Positions 36,782 to 45,594 of a stretch of 64,000 bases of DNA are shown here, in pieces. The notes under the pieces are model-generated. The model saw only the letters and a list, made by a program, of their open reading frames with translations. It was not told the origin of the DNA and did no database searches. The stretch's first letter is position 1. Each line of letters starts with the position of its first letter. The DNA comes from Streptomyces naganishii JCM 4654 (lineage in GTDB: Bacteria; Actinomycetota; Actinomycetes; Streptomycetales; Streptomycetaceae): assembly GCF_014650575.1 (NCBI RefSeq), contig NZ_BMVF01000001.1, forward strand, positions 558,001-622,000, given 5' to 3'. A program made the position numbers and the translations under genes.

Positions 36782-38397
36782 GCCCCGCGATCACCCTGGC
36801 TGCCGGCGAGGCGAGCCAGCACCGGCCGCTGATCATCACCCTGTTCGCGGTGTTCGTCGCCGCGACCCTCGTCATCACCGTCTGGGCGGGCCGGCAGACC
36901 AAGGACGCCGCCGACTTCTACGCCGGCGGACGGCAGTTCACCGGCTTCCAGAACGGACTCGCCGTCTCCGGCGACTACATGTCCGCCGCGTCCTTCCTCG
37001 GCATCGCCGGCGCCATCGCCCTCTTCGGCTACGACGGCTTCCTGTACTCCATCGGCTTCCTGGTGGCCTGGCTGGTCGCCCTGCTCCTGGTCGCCGAGCC
37101 GCTGCGCAACTCCGGCCGCTACACCATGGGCGACGTCCTGGCCTACCGCATGCGCCAGCGCCCGGTCCGCACCGCCGCCGGCGCCTCCACCATCGTCGTG
37201 TCGATCTTCTACCTGCTCGCCCAGATGGCCGGCGCCGGCGTCCTGGTCTCGCTGCTGCTCGGCATCACCAGCGACGGCGGCAAGATCGGCATCGTCGCCC
37301 TCGTCGGCGTACTGATGATCGTCTACGTCACCATCGGCGGCATGAAGGGCACCACCTGGGTGCAGATGGTCAAGGCGGTACTGCTGATCGCCGGCGCCGT
37401 CCTGCTGACCTTCCTGGTGCTGATGAAGTTCGACTTCAACATCTCCGACCTGCTCGGCCGTGCCGCCGACAACAGCGGCAAGGGCACGGCCTTCCTGGAA
37501 CCGGGCCTGAAGTACGGCGCGACCGGCACCACCAAGCTGGACTTCATCTCGCTCGGCGTCGCGCTGGTGCTCGGCACCGCGGGCCTGCCGCACATCCTGA
37601 TCCGCTTCTACACCGTGCCGACCGCCAAGGCCGCCCGCAAGTCCGTGATCTGGGCGATCGGCCTGATCGGCGCCTTCTACCTGATGACCCTCGCGCTCGG
37701 CTTCGGCGCCGCCGCGCTCATCAAACCCGGCGAGATCATCGCCTCCAACAAGGCCGGCAACACCGCCGCCCCGCTGCTCGCCCTGCACCTCGGCGGCGTC
37801 GACTCCAACTGGGGCGCCATCCTGCTCGCCACCATCTCGGCGGTCGCCTTCGCCACCATCCTCGCCGTCGTCGCGGGCCTGACGCTGGCCTCGTCGTCGT
37901 CCTTCGCCCACGACATCTACGCCAACGTCATCAAGAAGGGCACCGCCACCGAGAAGCAGGAGCTCGGCGCGGCCCGCTGGGCGACCGTCGGCATCGGCGC
38001 GGTCTCCATCGTGCTCGGCGCCCTGGCCCGCGATCTCAACGTGGCCGGTCTGGTCGCGCTCGCCTTCGCGGTCGCCGCCTCCGCGAACCTGCCGACCATC
38101 CTCTACAGCCTGTTCTGGAAGCGGTTCACCACCTCCGGCGCCCTGTGGTCGATCTACGGCGGCCTGGTCACCGCGGTCGGCCTGGTGCTGTTCTCGCCGG
38201 TGGTCTCCGGCAAGCCCACCTCGATGTTCCCGGACGTCGACTTCCACTGGTTCCCGCTGGAGAACCCCGGCCTCATCTCCATCCCGGTCGGCTTCCTGCT
38301 CGGCGTGGTGGGCACCCTGCTGTCCAAGGAGACACCGGACGCCGGCAAGTACGCGGAACTGGAGGTGCGGTCCCTGACCGGCACCGGAGCACACTGA
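36778..38397 (+). CDS. Cation/acetate symporter (SSS family, ActP/MctC-like)
   Basis: A 539-aa sodium:solute symporter with about 13 hydrophobic segments. Family blocks are DFYAGGRQFTGFQNGLAVSG followed by DYMSAASFLG, GRYTMGDVLAYRM, and GTAGLPHILIRFYTVPTAKA, the last being typical of acetate/pyruvate/propionate carriers. It probably imports short monocarboxylates with Na+ or H+. Start ATG 36778 overlaps the DUF485 gene. No acs gene is nearby. The transcript ends in a strong hairpin 30 nt past the stop. Confidence 0.92.
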   Translation: MSPAITLAAGEASQHRPLIITLFAVFVAATLVITVWAGRQTKDAADFYAGGRQFTGFQNGLAVSGDYMSAASFLGIAGAIALFGYDGFLYSIGFLVAWLVALLLVAEPLRNSGRYTMGDVLAYRMRQRPVRTAAGASTIVVSIFYLLAQMAGAGVLVSLLLGITSDGGKIGIVALVGVLMIVYVTIGGMKGTTWVQMVKAVLLIAGAVLLTFLVLMKFDFNISDLLGRAADNSGKGTAFLEPGLKYGATGTTKLDFISLGVALVLGTAGLPHILIRFYTVPTAKAARKSVIWAIGLIGAFYLMTLALGFGAAALIKPGEIIASNKAGNTAAPLLALHLGGVDSNWGAILLATISAVAFATILAVVAGLTLASSSSFAHDIYANVIKKGTATEKQELGAARWATVGIGAVSIVLGALARDLNVAGLVALAFAVAASANLPTILYSLFWKRFTTSGALWSIYGGLVTAVGLVLFSPVVSGKPTSMFPDVDFHWFPLENPGLISIPVGFLLGVVGTLLSKETPDAGKYAELEVRSLTGTGAH

Positions 38398-38425
38398 GCG
38401 CGAGGCCCACGCGGCCGCGCCGGCG

Positions 38426-38454
38426 AGGACCGTACGGCCCAGTCGTACGGTCCT
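38426..38454 (+). terminator. Perfect 11-bp hairpin after the symporter gene
   Basis: AGGACCGTACG and CGTACGGTCCT pair perfectly around the 7-nt loop GCCCAGT, 29 nt beyond the stop. It separates the symporter from moaA. Confidence 0.82.
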
Positions 38455-38597
38455 ACGACGCGGCCGCGCCGTACCTCGTGGGATCGGGACGCCGACGTTG
38501 TCGGTGCTGTCACGTAGGCTCGCAGATGACGCACAATTGAGTGATCCGTGACAGTGATCCGGCAGGCACAGCGATCCTCGACGAGGGAGGGGGCCAC

Positions 38598-39587
38598 GTG
38601 CTCATCGACACCTACGGCCGGGTGGCCACCGATCTGAGGGTCTCCCTGACCGACCGGTGCAACCTGCGGTGCACGTACTGCATGCCCGAGGAGGGCCTGC
38701 AGTGGCTGGCCAAGCCCGACCTCCTCACGGACGACGAGATCGTCCGGCTGATCGGCATCGCGGTCACCTCCCTGGGTGTCAAGGAGGTCCGCTTCACCGG
38801 CGGCGAGCCCCTGCTGCGCCCTGGCCTGGTCGGCATCGTCGAGCGCGTCGCGGCCCTCCAGCCCCGCCCCCAGACCTCCCTCACCACCAACGGCATCGGC
38901 CTCGGACGCACCGCCGCCGCCCTGAAGGCGGCCGGCCTGGACCGGGTCAACGTCTCCCTGGACACCCTCCGCCCGGACGTCTTCAAGACCCTCACCCGCC
39001 GCGACCGCCACAAGGACGTCGTCGAGGGACTGCGCGCCGCCGGCGCCGCCGGCCTGACCCCGGTCAAGGTCAACACCGTCCTGATGCCGGGGCTCAACGA
39101 GGACGAGGCCCCCGACCTGCTCGCCTGGGCCGTCGAGCACGACTACGAGCTGCGGTTCATCGAGCAGATGCCCCTGGACGCCCAGCACGGCTGGAAGCGC
39201 GAGGGCATGGTCACCGCGGGCGACATCCTCGCCTCCCTGCGCACCCGCTTCGAACTCACCCCCGAGGGCGCCGAGGAGCGCGGCTCGGCCCCCGCCGAGC
39301 GCTGGATCGTCGACGGCGGACCGCACCGCGTCGGCGTCATCGCCTCCGTCACCCGCCCGTTCTGCGCGGCCTGCGACCGCACACGCCTGACGGCCGACGG
39401 CCAGATACGCACCTGCCTGTTCGCCACCGAGGAGACCGACCTGCGCGGCGCCCTGCGCTCCGGCGCGCCGGACGAGGAGATCGCCCGCCTGTGGCGGCTG
39501 GCCATGTGGGGCAAGAAGGCCGGCGCGGGCCTGGACGACCCGTCCTTCGTCCAGCCGGACCGGCCGATGTCCGCGATCGGCGGCTAG
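38598..39587 (+). CDS. moaA: GTP 3',8-cyclase MoaA (molybdenum cofactor biosynthesis)
   Basis: A radical-SAM enzyme that converts GTP to 3',8-cyclo-GTP, the first step to molybdopterin, working with MoaC. The 329-aa length is exact for the family. The N-terminal [4Fe-4S] cluster cysteines are C21, C25 and C28 in CNLRCTYC; the C-terminal GTP-binding cluster is in FCAACDRTRLTADGQIRTCL, and the essential terminal Gly-Gly is present (SAIGG). GTG 38598 has a GAGGGAGGGGG tract just upstream. moaC and other moa genes are not adjacent. Confidence 0.96.
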   Translation: MLIDTYGRVATDLRVSLTDRCNLRCTYCMPEEGLQWLAKPDLLTDDEIVRLIGIAVTSLGVKEVRFTGGEPLLRPGLVGIVERVAALQPRPQTSLTTNGIGLGRTAAALKAAGLDRVNVSLDTLRPDVFKTLTRRDRHKDVVEGLRAAGAAGLTPVKVNTVLMPGLNEDEAPDLLAWAVEHDYELRFIEQMPLDAQHGWKREGMVTAGDILASLRTRFELTPEGAEERGSAPAERWIVDGGPHRVGVIASVTRPFCAACDRTRLTADGQIRTCLFATEETDLRGALRSGAPDEEIARLWRLAMWGKKAGAGLDDPSFVQPDRPMSAIGG

Positions 39588-39636
39588 GGCCAGGGCCTGC
39601 CCGGCGTCACGGGACCGGCCGTCCGGCGGTCGCGGG

Positions 39637-39855
39637 TCAGTCGTCCGCGGCCGTGGACCACTCGGCGAAGGGGACCACGTCCTTCAGGAAGCCGCGCACC
39701 CCGAGGAACTGCGACAGGTGCTCGCGGTGCTCCTCGCACGCCAGCCACGTCTTGCGGCGCTCCGGCGTGTGGATCTTCGGGTTGTTCCACGCCAGCACCC
39801 ACACGGCGGCGGCACGGCAGCCCTTGGCGGAGCAGATCGGGGTGTCGTCAGTCAC
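39637..39855 (-). CDS. Small zinc-finger-like actinobacterial protein
   Basis: A 72-aa protein with C8 and C13 (CSAKGC) and C40, H43, H46 (CEEHREH), a plausible C2CH2 zinc site. The remainder, VWVLAWNNPKIHTPERRKTW and then LGVRGFLKDVVPF, is hydrophilic with no membrane segment. I recall homologues across actinobacteria carrying misleading names such as acetone carboxylase; no such enzyme domain is visible. GTG 39855 is chosen because the upstream frame is Arg/Ala-rich non-coding sequence; the ribosome-binding site is weak (GAGAG). Convergent with moaA. Confidence 0.78.
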   Translation of the reverse strand: MTDDTPICSAKGCRAAAVWVLAWNNPKIHTPERRKTWLACEEHREHLSQFLGVRGFLKDVVPFAEWSTAADD

Positions 39856-40077
39856 AGGTCTCTCGCAGCCACGCACAACAAGGCGACGCCGAGCAGCCAC
39901 GGGGGGAGCTGCCCGGCGTCGGTCTGTCGCTCCGACGGGGGATGCGGAGCGCGTACGCAGTATGTCACGGGTCACCCGCCGCCCGGCACCGGAACAACAT
40001 GATTGATCTGAGGTTTTCCTGAGCTTCACGCGCCCGTGCGGCACGTCCGGTCCTCGGGCCACGCCAGGGCGTCCTGG

Positions 40078-40488
40078 TCACAGCCCGTCCGCGTCGGCAC
40101 GCTGATGCCGGGGCGCCTCGCCCTTCGCGCCGGCCGCGGTGCCGTCCTCGGGGGCGGACTTGGCGAACGCGTCGTCCGCGCGCGGCGGTGTGATCATCGG
40201 CCGCGTCGGCATGGCCACGAACGTCGTCGGCAGATCCGGCGCGTTCTCCCGGCCCGCGTTGGCGATCACCACGGCGATGTAGGGCAGGATCAGGCCGAGT
40301 ACCAGGGCCGCGATCGCCACGTACCGCTCGACGTTCCACAGCGCCACGGCGAGGATCACCGACAGGGTGCGGACCGTCATCGAGATGACGTAGCGCCGCT
40401 GCCGGCCGCGTACGTCGTCCTGGAGGCCCGTCCGGGCTCCCGTGATCCGGAAAACCTGGGCGTTGCCGTCGCCGTGCTGTTTCCGCAT
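40078..40488 (-). CDS. DUF3099-type membrane protein
   Basis: A 136-aa protein with two adjacent TM helices (about residues 35-52 and 57-78: ISMTVRTLSVILAVALWNVE and YVAIAALVLGLILPYIAVVI) after a soluble segment QVFRITGARTGLQDDVRGRQ, and an acidic/Ala-rich C-terminal tail. This matches the DUF3099 layout. The ATG is at 40488, next to an in-frame GTG, with GGTGG just upstream. Function unknown. The promoter region carries two copies of TCCGNATCGGA. Confidence 0.8.
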   Translation of the reverse strand: MRKQHGDGNAQVFRITGARTGLQDDVRGRQRRYVISMTVRTLSVILAVALWNVERYVAIAALVLGLILPYIAVVIANAGRENAPDLPTTFVAMPTRPMITPPRADDAFAKSAPEDGTAAGAKGEAPRHQRADADGL

Positions 40489-40503
40489 CACTTTCCACCA
40501 TCC

Positions 40504-40529
40504 GTCCGCATCGGATCGTCCGTATCGGA
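40504..40529. promoter_or_regulatory. Two 14-bp-spaced copies of TCCGNATCGGA
   Basis: GTCCGCATCGGA (40504-40515) and GTCCGTATCGGA (40518-40529) are near-identical direct repeats, each containing the inverted repeat TCCG-NNN-CGGA. They sit 16-41 nt upstream of the DUF3099 start, where a regulator would block or assist transcription. No adjacent regulator is present. Confidence 0.5.
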
Positions 40530-40766
40530 CAGTTCCCCGTCCCGTGCCCGGTCCGTGACCGGTCGGGACACCGGCACGCACATCTCCACGGTACGCCGCG
40601 CGAATGGCTCCATCGAGAGCGGGGCACCCTCCTGCCAGCGCGAACGGCCGCCGCCCCACCCGGCGGCCCCGCACGGTCCTCCGTACGGCCGCGCCGGGTG
40701 GGCGGGGTGTGGCCGGGCGCCGACACTGGGTGTGACGTTCACGCCGAAACGGACGAGGAGGCGGCC

Positions 40767-41054
40767 ATGGGCTGGGTATGGGCGATCATCGTGGGCTTTG
40801 TGCTGGGCCTGATCGCCAAGGCGGTCATCCCCGGCAAACAGCACAGCCCGCTCTGGCTGACCACCATCTTCGGCATGCTCGGCGCGATCGTCGGCAACGC
40901 GGTCGCCGCCGCGGCGGGCGTCGGCGAGACGTCCGGCATCGACTGGATCCGCCACATCTTCCAGCTGGTGGCCGCGATCATCATCGTCGCCCTGGGCGAC
41001 GCCGCCTACATGTCGCTGTGGGGCAACAAGAAGCTCCAGAGGTCCGCCCGGTAG
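40767..41054 (+). CDS. GlsB/YeaQ/YmgE family membrane protein
   Basis: A 95-aa protein with three TM helices: WVWAIIVGFVLGLIAKAVIP, LTTIFGMLGAIVGNAVAAAA and IFQLVAAIIIVALGDAAYMS. GLIAKAVIPGKQ and GMLGAIVGN are the Gly-rich family signature. Members are stress-associated in several bacteria. The ATG has GAGGAGG 6-7 nt upstream. Divergent from the DUF3099 gene and convergent with tyrS. Confidence 0.88.
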   Translation: MGWVWAIIVGFVLGLIAKAVIPGKQHSPLWLTTIFGMLGAIVGNAVAAAAGVGETSGIDWIRHIFQLVAAIIIVALGDAAYMSLWGNKKLQRSAR

Positions 41055-41102
41055 CCGGCGTCCGCACGGACACCGGCCACCGGGCGGCGGGCGTACGGCG
41101 TC

Positions 41103-42371
41103 TCAGCCGCCGGTGACCTCGACCGCCGCCAGGTTCTTCTTGCCCCGGCGCAGCACCAGCCAGCGCCCGTGCAGCAGGTCCTCCTTGGCGGGGACCGCGT
41201 CCTCGGCGGTGACCTTGACGTTGTTCACATAGGCGCCGCCCTCCTTCACCGTGCGGCGGGCGGCCGACTTGCTGGCCACCAGGCCGACCTCGGCGAACAG
41301 GTCGACGACCGGGCCGGGCTCGGCCACCCGCACGTGCGGCACCTCGGACAGCGCCGCGGCCAGCGTCCGCGCGTCCAGCTCCGCCAGCTCGCCCTGACCG
41401 AACAGCGCCCTGGACGCGGCGATCACGGCGGCCGTCTGGTCCGCGCCGTGCACCAGCGTGGTCAGCTCCTCGGCCAGCGCGCGCTGCGCGGCCCGGGCCT
41501 GCGGGCGCTCCTCGGTCTGCCGCTCCAGCTCCTCCAGCTCCTCGCGGGACTTGAAGGACAGGATGCGCATGTAGCGGGAGATGTCCCGGTCGTCCACGTT
41601 CAGCCAGAACTGGTAGAACGCGTACGGCGTCGTCATCTCCGGGTCGAGCCAGACGGCGCCGCTCTCGGTCTTGCCGAACTTGGTGCCGTCCGCCTTGGTC
41701 ATCAGCGGCGTCGCCAGCGCGTGCACCTCGGCCTCGGGCTCCAGCCGGTGGATCAGGTCGAGCCCCGCCGTCAGGTTGCCCCACTGGTCGCTGCCGCCCT
41801 GCTGGAGCGTGCAGCCGTACCGCCGGTAGAGCTGGAGGAAGTCCATGCCCTGGAGGATCTGGTAGCTGAACTCGGTGTAGCTGATGCCCTGGTCGGACTC
41901 CAGACGCCGGGCCACGGAGTCCTTCGTCAGCATCTTGTTGACGCGGAAGTGCTTGCCGATGTCCCGCAGGAACTCGATCGCGGACAGGCCCTGCGTCCAG
42001 TCGAGGTTGTTCACCATGACCGCGGCGTTCTCGCCCTCGAAGGACAGGAACGGCTCGATCTGGCCCCGCAGCCTGCCCACCCAGCCGGCCACCGTCTCCG
42101 GATCGTTGAGCGTGCGCTCCGCGGTGGGGCGGGGGTCGCCGATCAGGCCCGTGGCACCGCCGACCAGCGCCAGCGGCCGGTGCCCGGCCTGCTGGAGCCG
42201 GCGCACGGTGAGCACCTGGACCAGGTGCCCGACGTGCAGGGACGGCGCCGTCGGGTCGAAGCCGCAATAGAACGTGACGGGACCGTCCGCGAGCGCCTTG
42301 CGCAAAGCGTCCTCGTCAGTGGACAGGGCGAACAGCCCCCGCCACTTCAGCTCGTCGACGATGTCCGTCAC
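41103..42371 (-). CDS. tyrS: Tyrosyl-tRNA synthetase
   Basis: A 422-aa class Ic aminoacyl-tRNA synthetase that charges tRNA-Tyr. The HIGH-type motif is HVGH (residues 46-49 in PSLHVGHLV), the tyrosine pocket appears in GGSDQWGN, and the KMSKS equivalent is KFGKT near residue 230, the TyrRS-typical variant. The C-terminal S4-like domain (about residues 350-415) contains [23 protein letters not shown] start at 42371 with GAGGAGA upstream. Monocistronic, convergent with the GlsB gene. No T-box-like leader was identified. Confidence 0.97.
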   Translation of the reverse strand: MTDIVDELKWRGLFALSTDEDALRKALADGPVTFYCGFDPTAPSLHVGHLVQVLTVRRLQQAGHRPLALVGGATGLIGDPRPTAERTLNDPETVAGWVGRLRGQIEPFLSFEGENAAVMVNNLDWTQGLSAIEFLRDIGKHFRVNKMLTKDSVARRLESDQGISYTEFSYQILQGMDFLQLYRRYGCTLQQGGSDQWGNLTAGLDLIHRLEPEAEVHALATPLMTKADGTKFGKTESGAVWLDPEMTTPYAFYQFWLNVDDRDISRYMRILSFKSREELEELERQTEERPQARAAQRALAEELTTLVHGADQTAAVIAASRALFGQGELAELDARTLAAALSEVPHVRVAEPGPVVDLFAEVGLVASKSAARRTVKEGGAYVNNVKVTAEDAVPAKEDLLHGRWLVLRRGKKNLAAVEVTGG

Positions 42372-42427
42372 GGTTCTCTTGTCTCCTCGGTGATCACGGG
42401 GCAGTCGGGTGACAGCCGACTACGAGG

Positions 42428-43822
42428 TTATACGCCCTGACTGACAGAGCTCATGTTGAAATCGGGGACGCGCAGCATGGGCATCGCCGCCCTGGTGAAG
42501 TAGTCGCTCCACTCCCTGGGCAGCGTCCGCTCGGTGCGCCCCGCCTCGGCCGCCCGGCCCAGCAGGTCCACCGGCGACTCGTTGAACCGGAAGTTGTTGA
42601 CCTGGCCGGTCACCTCGCCGTTCTCCACCAGGTACACGCCGTCCCGGGTCAGGCCCGTGAGCAACAGGGTCGCCGGGTCCACCTCGCGGATGTACCACAG
42701 GCAGGTCAGCAGCAGCCCTCGCCCGGTGCCGGCCACCATCTCCTCGGCCGAGCGGTCGTCGCCGCCGTCGAGGATGAGGTTCCCGGCCGAGGGCGCGAGG
42801 GGCAGCCCCGTCAGGCCCGCGCTGTGCCGGGTGGTCAGCAGGTGCCGCAGCTTCCCGCCGCCGATCCACTCGGTGGCCCGCACCGGCAGCCCGTTGTCGA
42901 ACACCGACCGGTCGTCCCCGGAGGAGTGCGCGACCACGAACGGCGCGCACTCCAGGCCCGGCTCGTGCGGGTCGCTGCGCAGGCTCAGCGGCAGCTCGCT
43001 GAGCCGGTCGCCGACACGGGTGCCGCCGCCGGGGCGGGAGAACACGGTGCGTCCCTCGGCCGCGTCCCGGCCCGAGGCCGACCACATCTGGTAGATGAGC
43101 AGGTCCGCGACCGCGGTGGGCGGCAGCAGCGTCTCGTAGCGGCCCGCGGGCAGTTCGATCCGCCGCTCGGCCCAGCCGAGCCGTACGGCGAGTTCCGCGT
43201 CCAGCGCCGCCGGGTCGACGTCCCTGAAGTCCCGCGTGGCCCGGCCCGCCCACGCCGAGCGCGTACGGTCCGGGGACTTGGCGTTCAGCTCCAGCGTGCC
43301 GTTGGGCTGGTCGTGCCTGAGGCGCAGCCCCGTCGACGTGCCGAGGTAGGTCGACACCAGCTCGTGGTTGGCGAAGCCGTACAGCTCGCGCCCGCCGGCA
43401 CGCGCGCGGGCGAAGGACTCGCCGAGCGCCGGCGCGAAGTCGGCGAACACCGCCGAGGAGGTCTCGGCGGGCGCGTCGGTGAAGTCGGGGGACTGCGGTA
43501 CGTCCGTGACCAGCGGCTGGGCGTCCTCGGCGGGCCCCGCGCCGTGCGCGGCGGCCTCGGCGGCCCGCACCAGCGGCTCCAGCTCGTCGTCGGTCACCGC
43601 CGACCGGGACACGACGCCGGAGGCGGTGCCCTCCTTGCCGTCGACGGTCGCGATGACGGTGAGCGTGCGCCCGCGCGTGACGCCGTTCGTGGTCAGCGCG
43701 TTGCCCGCCCAGCGCAGGTTGGCGGTGGAGTGCTCGTCGGCGATCACGACACAGCCGTCGGCGCGGGACAGGGAAAGGGCCCGCTCGACGACCTCGTGCG
43801 GCTTGCTGGTGCGCGGGCTCAT
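42428..43822 (-). CDS. pmbA: TldE/PmbA-type partner of TldD
   Basis: A 464-aa member of the TldD/PmbA superfamily lacking the HExxxH metal motif of TldD. In characterised TldD/TldE pairs the catalytic TldD subunit needs the TldE subunit to proteolyse unstructured peptides such as microcin B17 precursor or antitoxins (known for E. coli). Visible family blocks are HSTANLRWAGNALTTNGVTR, SSGDDRSVFDNGLPVRATEW and the C-terminal LLLTGLTRDGVYLVENGEVT. The ATG overlaps the tldD stop (ATGA), supporting heteromer formation. In actinobacteria the physiological substrate is unknown. Confidence 0.9.
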   Translation of the reverse strand: MSPRTSKPHEVVERALSLSRADGCVVIADEHSTANLRWAGNALTTNGVTRGRTLTVIATVDGKEGTASGVVSRSAVTDDELEPLVRAAEAAAHGAGPAEDAQPLVTDVPQSPDFTDAPAETSSAVFADFAPALGESFARARAGGRELYGFANHELVSTYLGTSTGLRLRHDQPNGTLELNAKSPDRTRSAWAGRATRDFRDVDPAALDAELAVRLGWAERRIELPAGRYETLLPPTAVADLLIYQMWSASGRDAAEGRTVFSRPGGGTRVGDRLSELPLSLRSDPHEPGLECAPFVVAHSSGDDRSVFDNGLPVRATEWIGGGKLRHLLTTRHSAGLTGLPLAPSAGNLILDGGDDRSAEEMVAGTGRGLLLTCLWYIREVDPATLLLTGLTRDGVYLVENGEVTGQVNNFRFNESPVDLLGRAAEAGRTERTLPREWSDYFTRAAMPMLRVPDFNMSSVSQGV

Positions 43823-45342
43823 CGACCGGCCTCCTGGGTGGTGTTCAGAATGTTGACGCCCCGGAACAGGGCCGAGGGGCAGCCGTGCGAGACGGCCGCG
43901 ATCTGGCCCGGCTGGGCCTTGCCGCAGTTGAAGGCGCCGCCCAGGACGTACGTCTGCGGGCCGCCGACCGCCGCCATGGAGCCCCAGAAGTCGGTGGTGG
44001 TCGCCTGGTAGGCGACGTCCCGCAGCTGCCCGGTCAGCCGCCCGTTCTCGATGCGGAAGAACCGCTGCCCGGTGAACTGGAAGTTGTAGCGCTGCATGTC
44101 GATGGACCACGACCGGTCGCCGACCACGTAGATGCCCCGGTCGACCCCGCCGATCAGGTCCTCGGTGGACATCCCGGCCGGGTCCGGCCGCAGCGACACG
44201 TTCGCCATGCGCTGTACGGGCACATGTCCGGGGGAGTCGGCGAAGGCGCAGCCGTTGGACCGCTCGAACCCGGTCAGCCGCGCGATCCTGCGGTCCAGCT
44301 GGTAGCCGACCAGTGTCCCGTCCTTCACCAGGTCCCAGGACTGCGCCTCGACGCCCTCGTCGTCGTAGCCGACCGTGGCCAGGCCGTGCTCGGCGGTGCG
44401 GTCACCGGTGACGTTCATCAGCTCGGAGCCGTACCTGAGCTTGCCGAGCTGGTCGAAGGTGGCGAAGGAGGTGCCGGCGTAGGCGGCCTCGTAGCCGAGC
44501 GCGCGGTCCAGCTCGGTGGCGTGCCCGACCGACTCGTGGATGGTCAGCCACAGGTTGGAGGGGTCGACCACGAGGTCGTAGACACCCGCCTCGACGCTCG
44601 GCGCGCGCATCTTCTCCGCGAGCAGTCCGGGGATCCGCTCCAGCTCGCCCTCCCAGTCCCAGCCGGTCCCGGTCAGGTACTCCCAGCCGCGCCCGGCGGG
44701 CGGCGCCAGCGTGCGCATGGAGTCGAACTCCCCGCTGGACTCGTCCACCGACACGGCGGTCAGCTGCGGATGCAGCCGCACCCGCTGCTGGGTGGTCACG
44801 GTCCCGGCGGTGTCGGCGTAGAACTTGTTCTCGTGCACGGTCAGCAGCGAGGCGTCGACATGGTCGACGCCGTCGGCCGCCAGCAGCCGCGAACTCCACT
44901 CGGCGAGCAGCGCCGCCTTCTCCTCGTCCGGCACGGAGAAGGGGTCGATCTCGTACGACGACACCCAGGTCTTCTCCGCGTGCACCGGCTCCTCGGCCAG
45001 CTCGACTCGCTCCTTCGACCCGGCCGCCCGGATGACCTGCGCGGACAGCTTCGCCATCGCCACGGCCTGCGCGGCCACCCGCGCCGCCGCGTCCATGGTC
45101 AGGTCCACACCCGAGGCGAAGCCCCACGTACCGCCGTGCACGACCCGCACCGCGTACCCGAGGTCGGTGGTGTCCGACGACCCCGACAGCCGCGCGTCCC
45201 TCAGCCGCCAGGACGCGCCGCGCACCCGCTCGAACCGGAAGTCCGCGTGCTGGGCGCCCAGCGCCCGCGCCCGCGCGAGCGCCGCGTCGGCGAGGGCGCG
45301 TAGGGGAAGGGCCGTGAAGGCCTCGTCGATCGTATGTGGCAC
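43819..45342 (-). CDS. tldD: TldD-type metalloprotease
   Basis: A 507-aa protein with the metal-binding motif HESVGHATELD (HExxxH, about residues 268-273), the mark of the catalytic subunit. The N-terminal domain includes ADFRFERVRGASWRLRDARL and the C-terminal domain ends GVNILNTTQEAGR. It forms with the following gene a TldD/TldE hetero-protease that degrades flexible peptides. GTG start at 45342. The gene pair is transcribed away from fabG; the 250-bp gap in between carries nested inverted repeats. No RiPP precursor is seen nearby, so housekeeping proteolysis is more likely than peptide maturation. Confidence 0.92.
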   Translation of the reverse strand: MPHTIDEAFTALPLRALADAALARARALGAQHADFRFERVRGASWRLRDARLSGSSDTTDLGYAVRVVHGGTWGFASGVDLTMDAAARVAAQAVAMAKLSAQVIRAAGSKERVELAEEPVHAEKTWVSSYEIDPFSVPDEEKAALLAEWSSRLLAADGVDHVDASLLTVHENKFYADTAGTVTTQQRVRLHPQLTAVSVDESSGEFDSMRTLAPPAGRGWEYLTGTGWDWEGELERIPGLLAEKMRAPSVEAGVYDLVVDPSNLWLTIHESVGHATELDRALGYEAAYAGTSFATFDQLGKLRYGSELMNVTGDRTAEHGLATVGYDDEGVEAQSWDLVKDGTLVGYQLDRRIARLTGFERSNGCAFADSPGHVPVQRMANVSLRPDPAGMSTEDLIGGVDRGIYVVGDRSWSIDMQRYNFQFTGQRFFRIENGRLTGQLRDVAYQATTTDFWGSMAAVGGPQTYVLGGAFNCGKAQPGQIAAVSHGCPSALFRGVNILNTTQEAGR

Positions 45343-45440
45343 CGGGGGTCTCCCTGCTGTCGTCGCCTGTCGCTCCGATCATGTCGCGCGGGCGGCGGCC
45401 GGGACCACATGTCCGCGCGCCGAGTCCGCCGTTTTCTGTA

Positions 45441-45473
45441 GGGACTCGACAGTGAGTCCCGCACGTCACTGTC
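45441..45473. promoter_or_regulatory. Nested inverted repeats between tldD and fabG
   Basis: GGGACTC-GACAGT-GAGTCCC (45441-45460) overlaps GACAGTGA-N10-TCACTGTC (45448-45473), both perfect. They cannot form simultaneously. The position, 100 nt upstream of tldD and 120 nt upstream of fabG, suits an operator or alternative-hairpin leader. Confidence 0.55.
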
Positions 45474-45594
45474 GGTGCCCGCTTGTCCGCCGTCGCGGTG
45501 GTACCGATAGGTTTTCGGTGAAGCCGCCTGCCGTCCACGTGTTCCGGGTGAGCAGGCGGAACGCTGAGAGAGACCGCTACGAAAGGGTGATCCG

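Noticed and set aside
39856..40077. A structured RNA in the 222-bp gap beside the DUF3099 gene
   Set aside because: Only short GCAGC/GCTGC-type pairings are visible and no promoter or terminator frames them.
40700..40766. Sigma-B-type promoter (GNNT, 14-16 nt, GGGTAY) ahead of the GlsB-type gene
   Set aside because: GGGTGT is present, but the nearest GNNT has 17-nt spacing and the -10 deviates.
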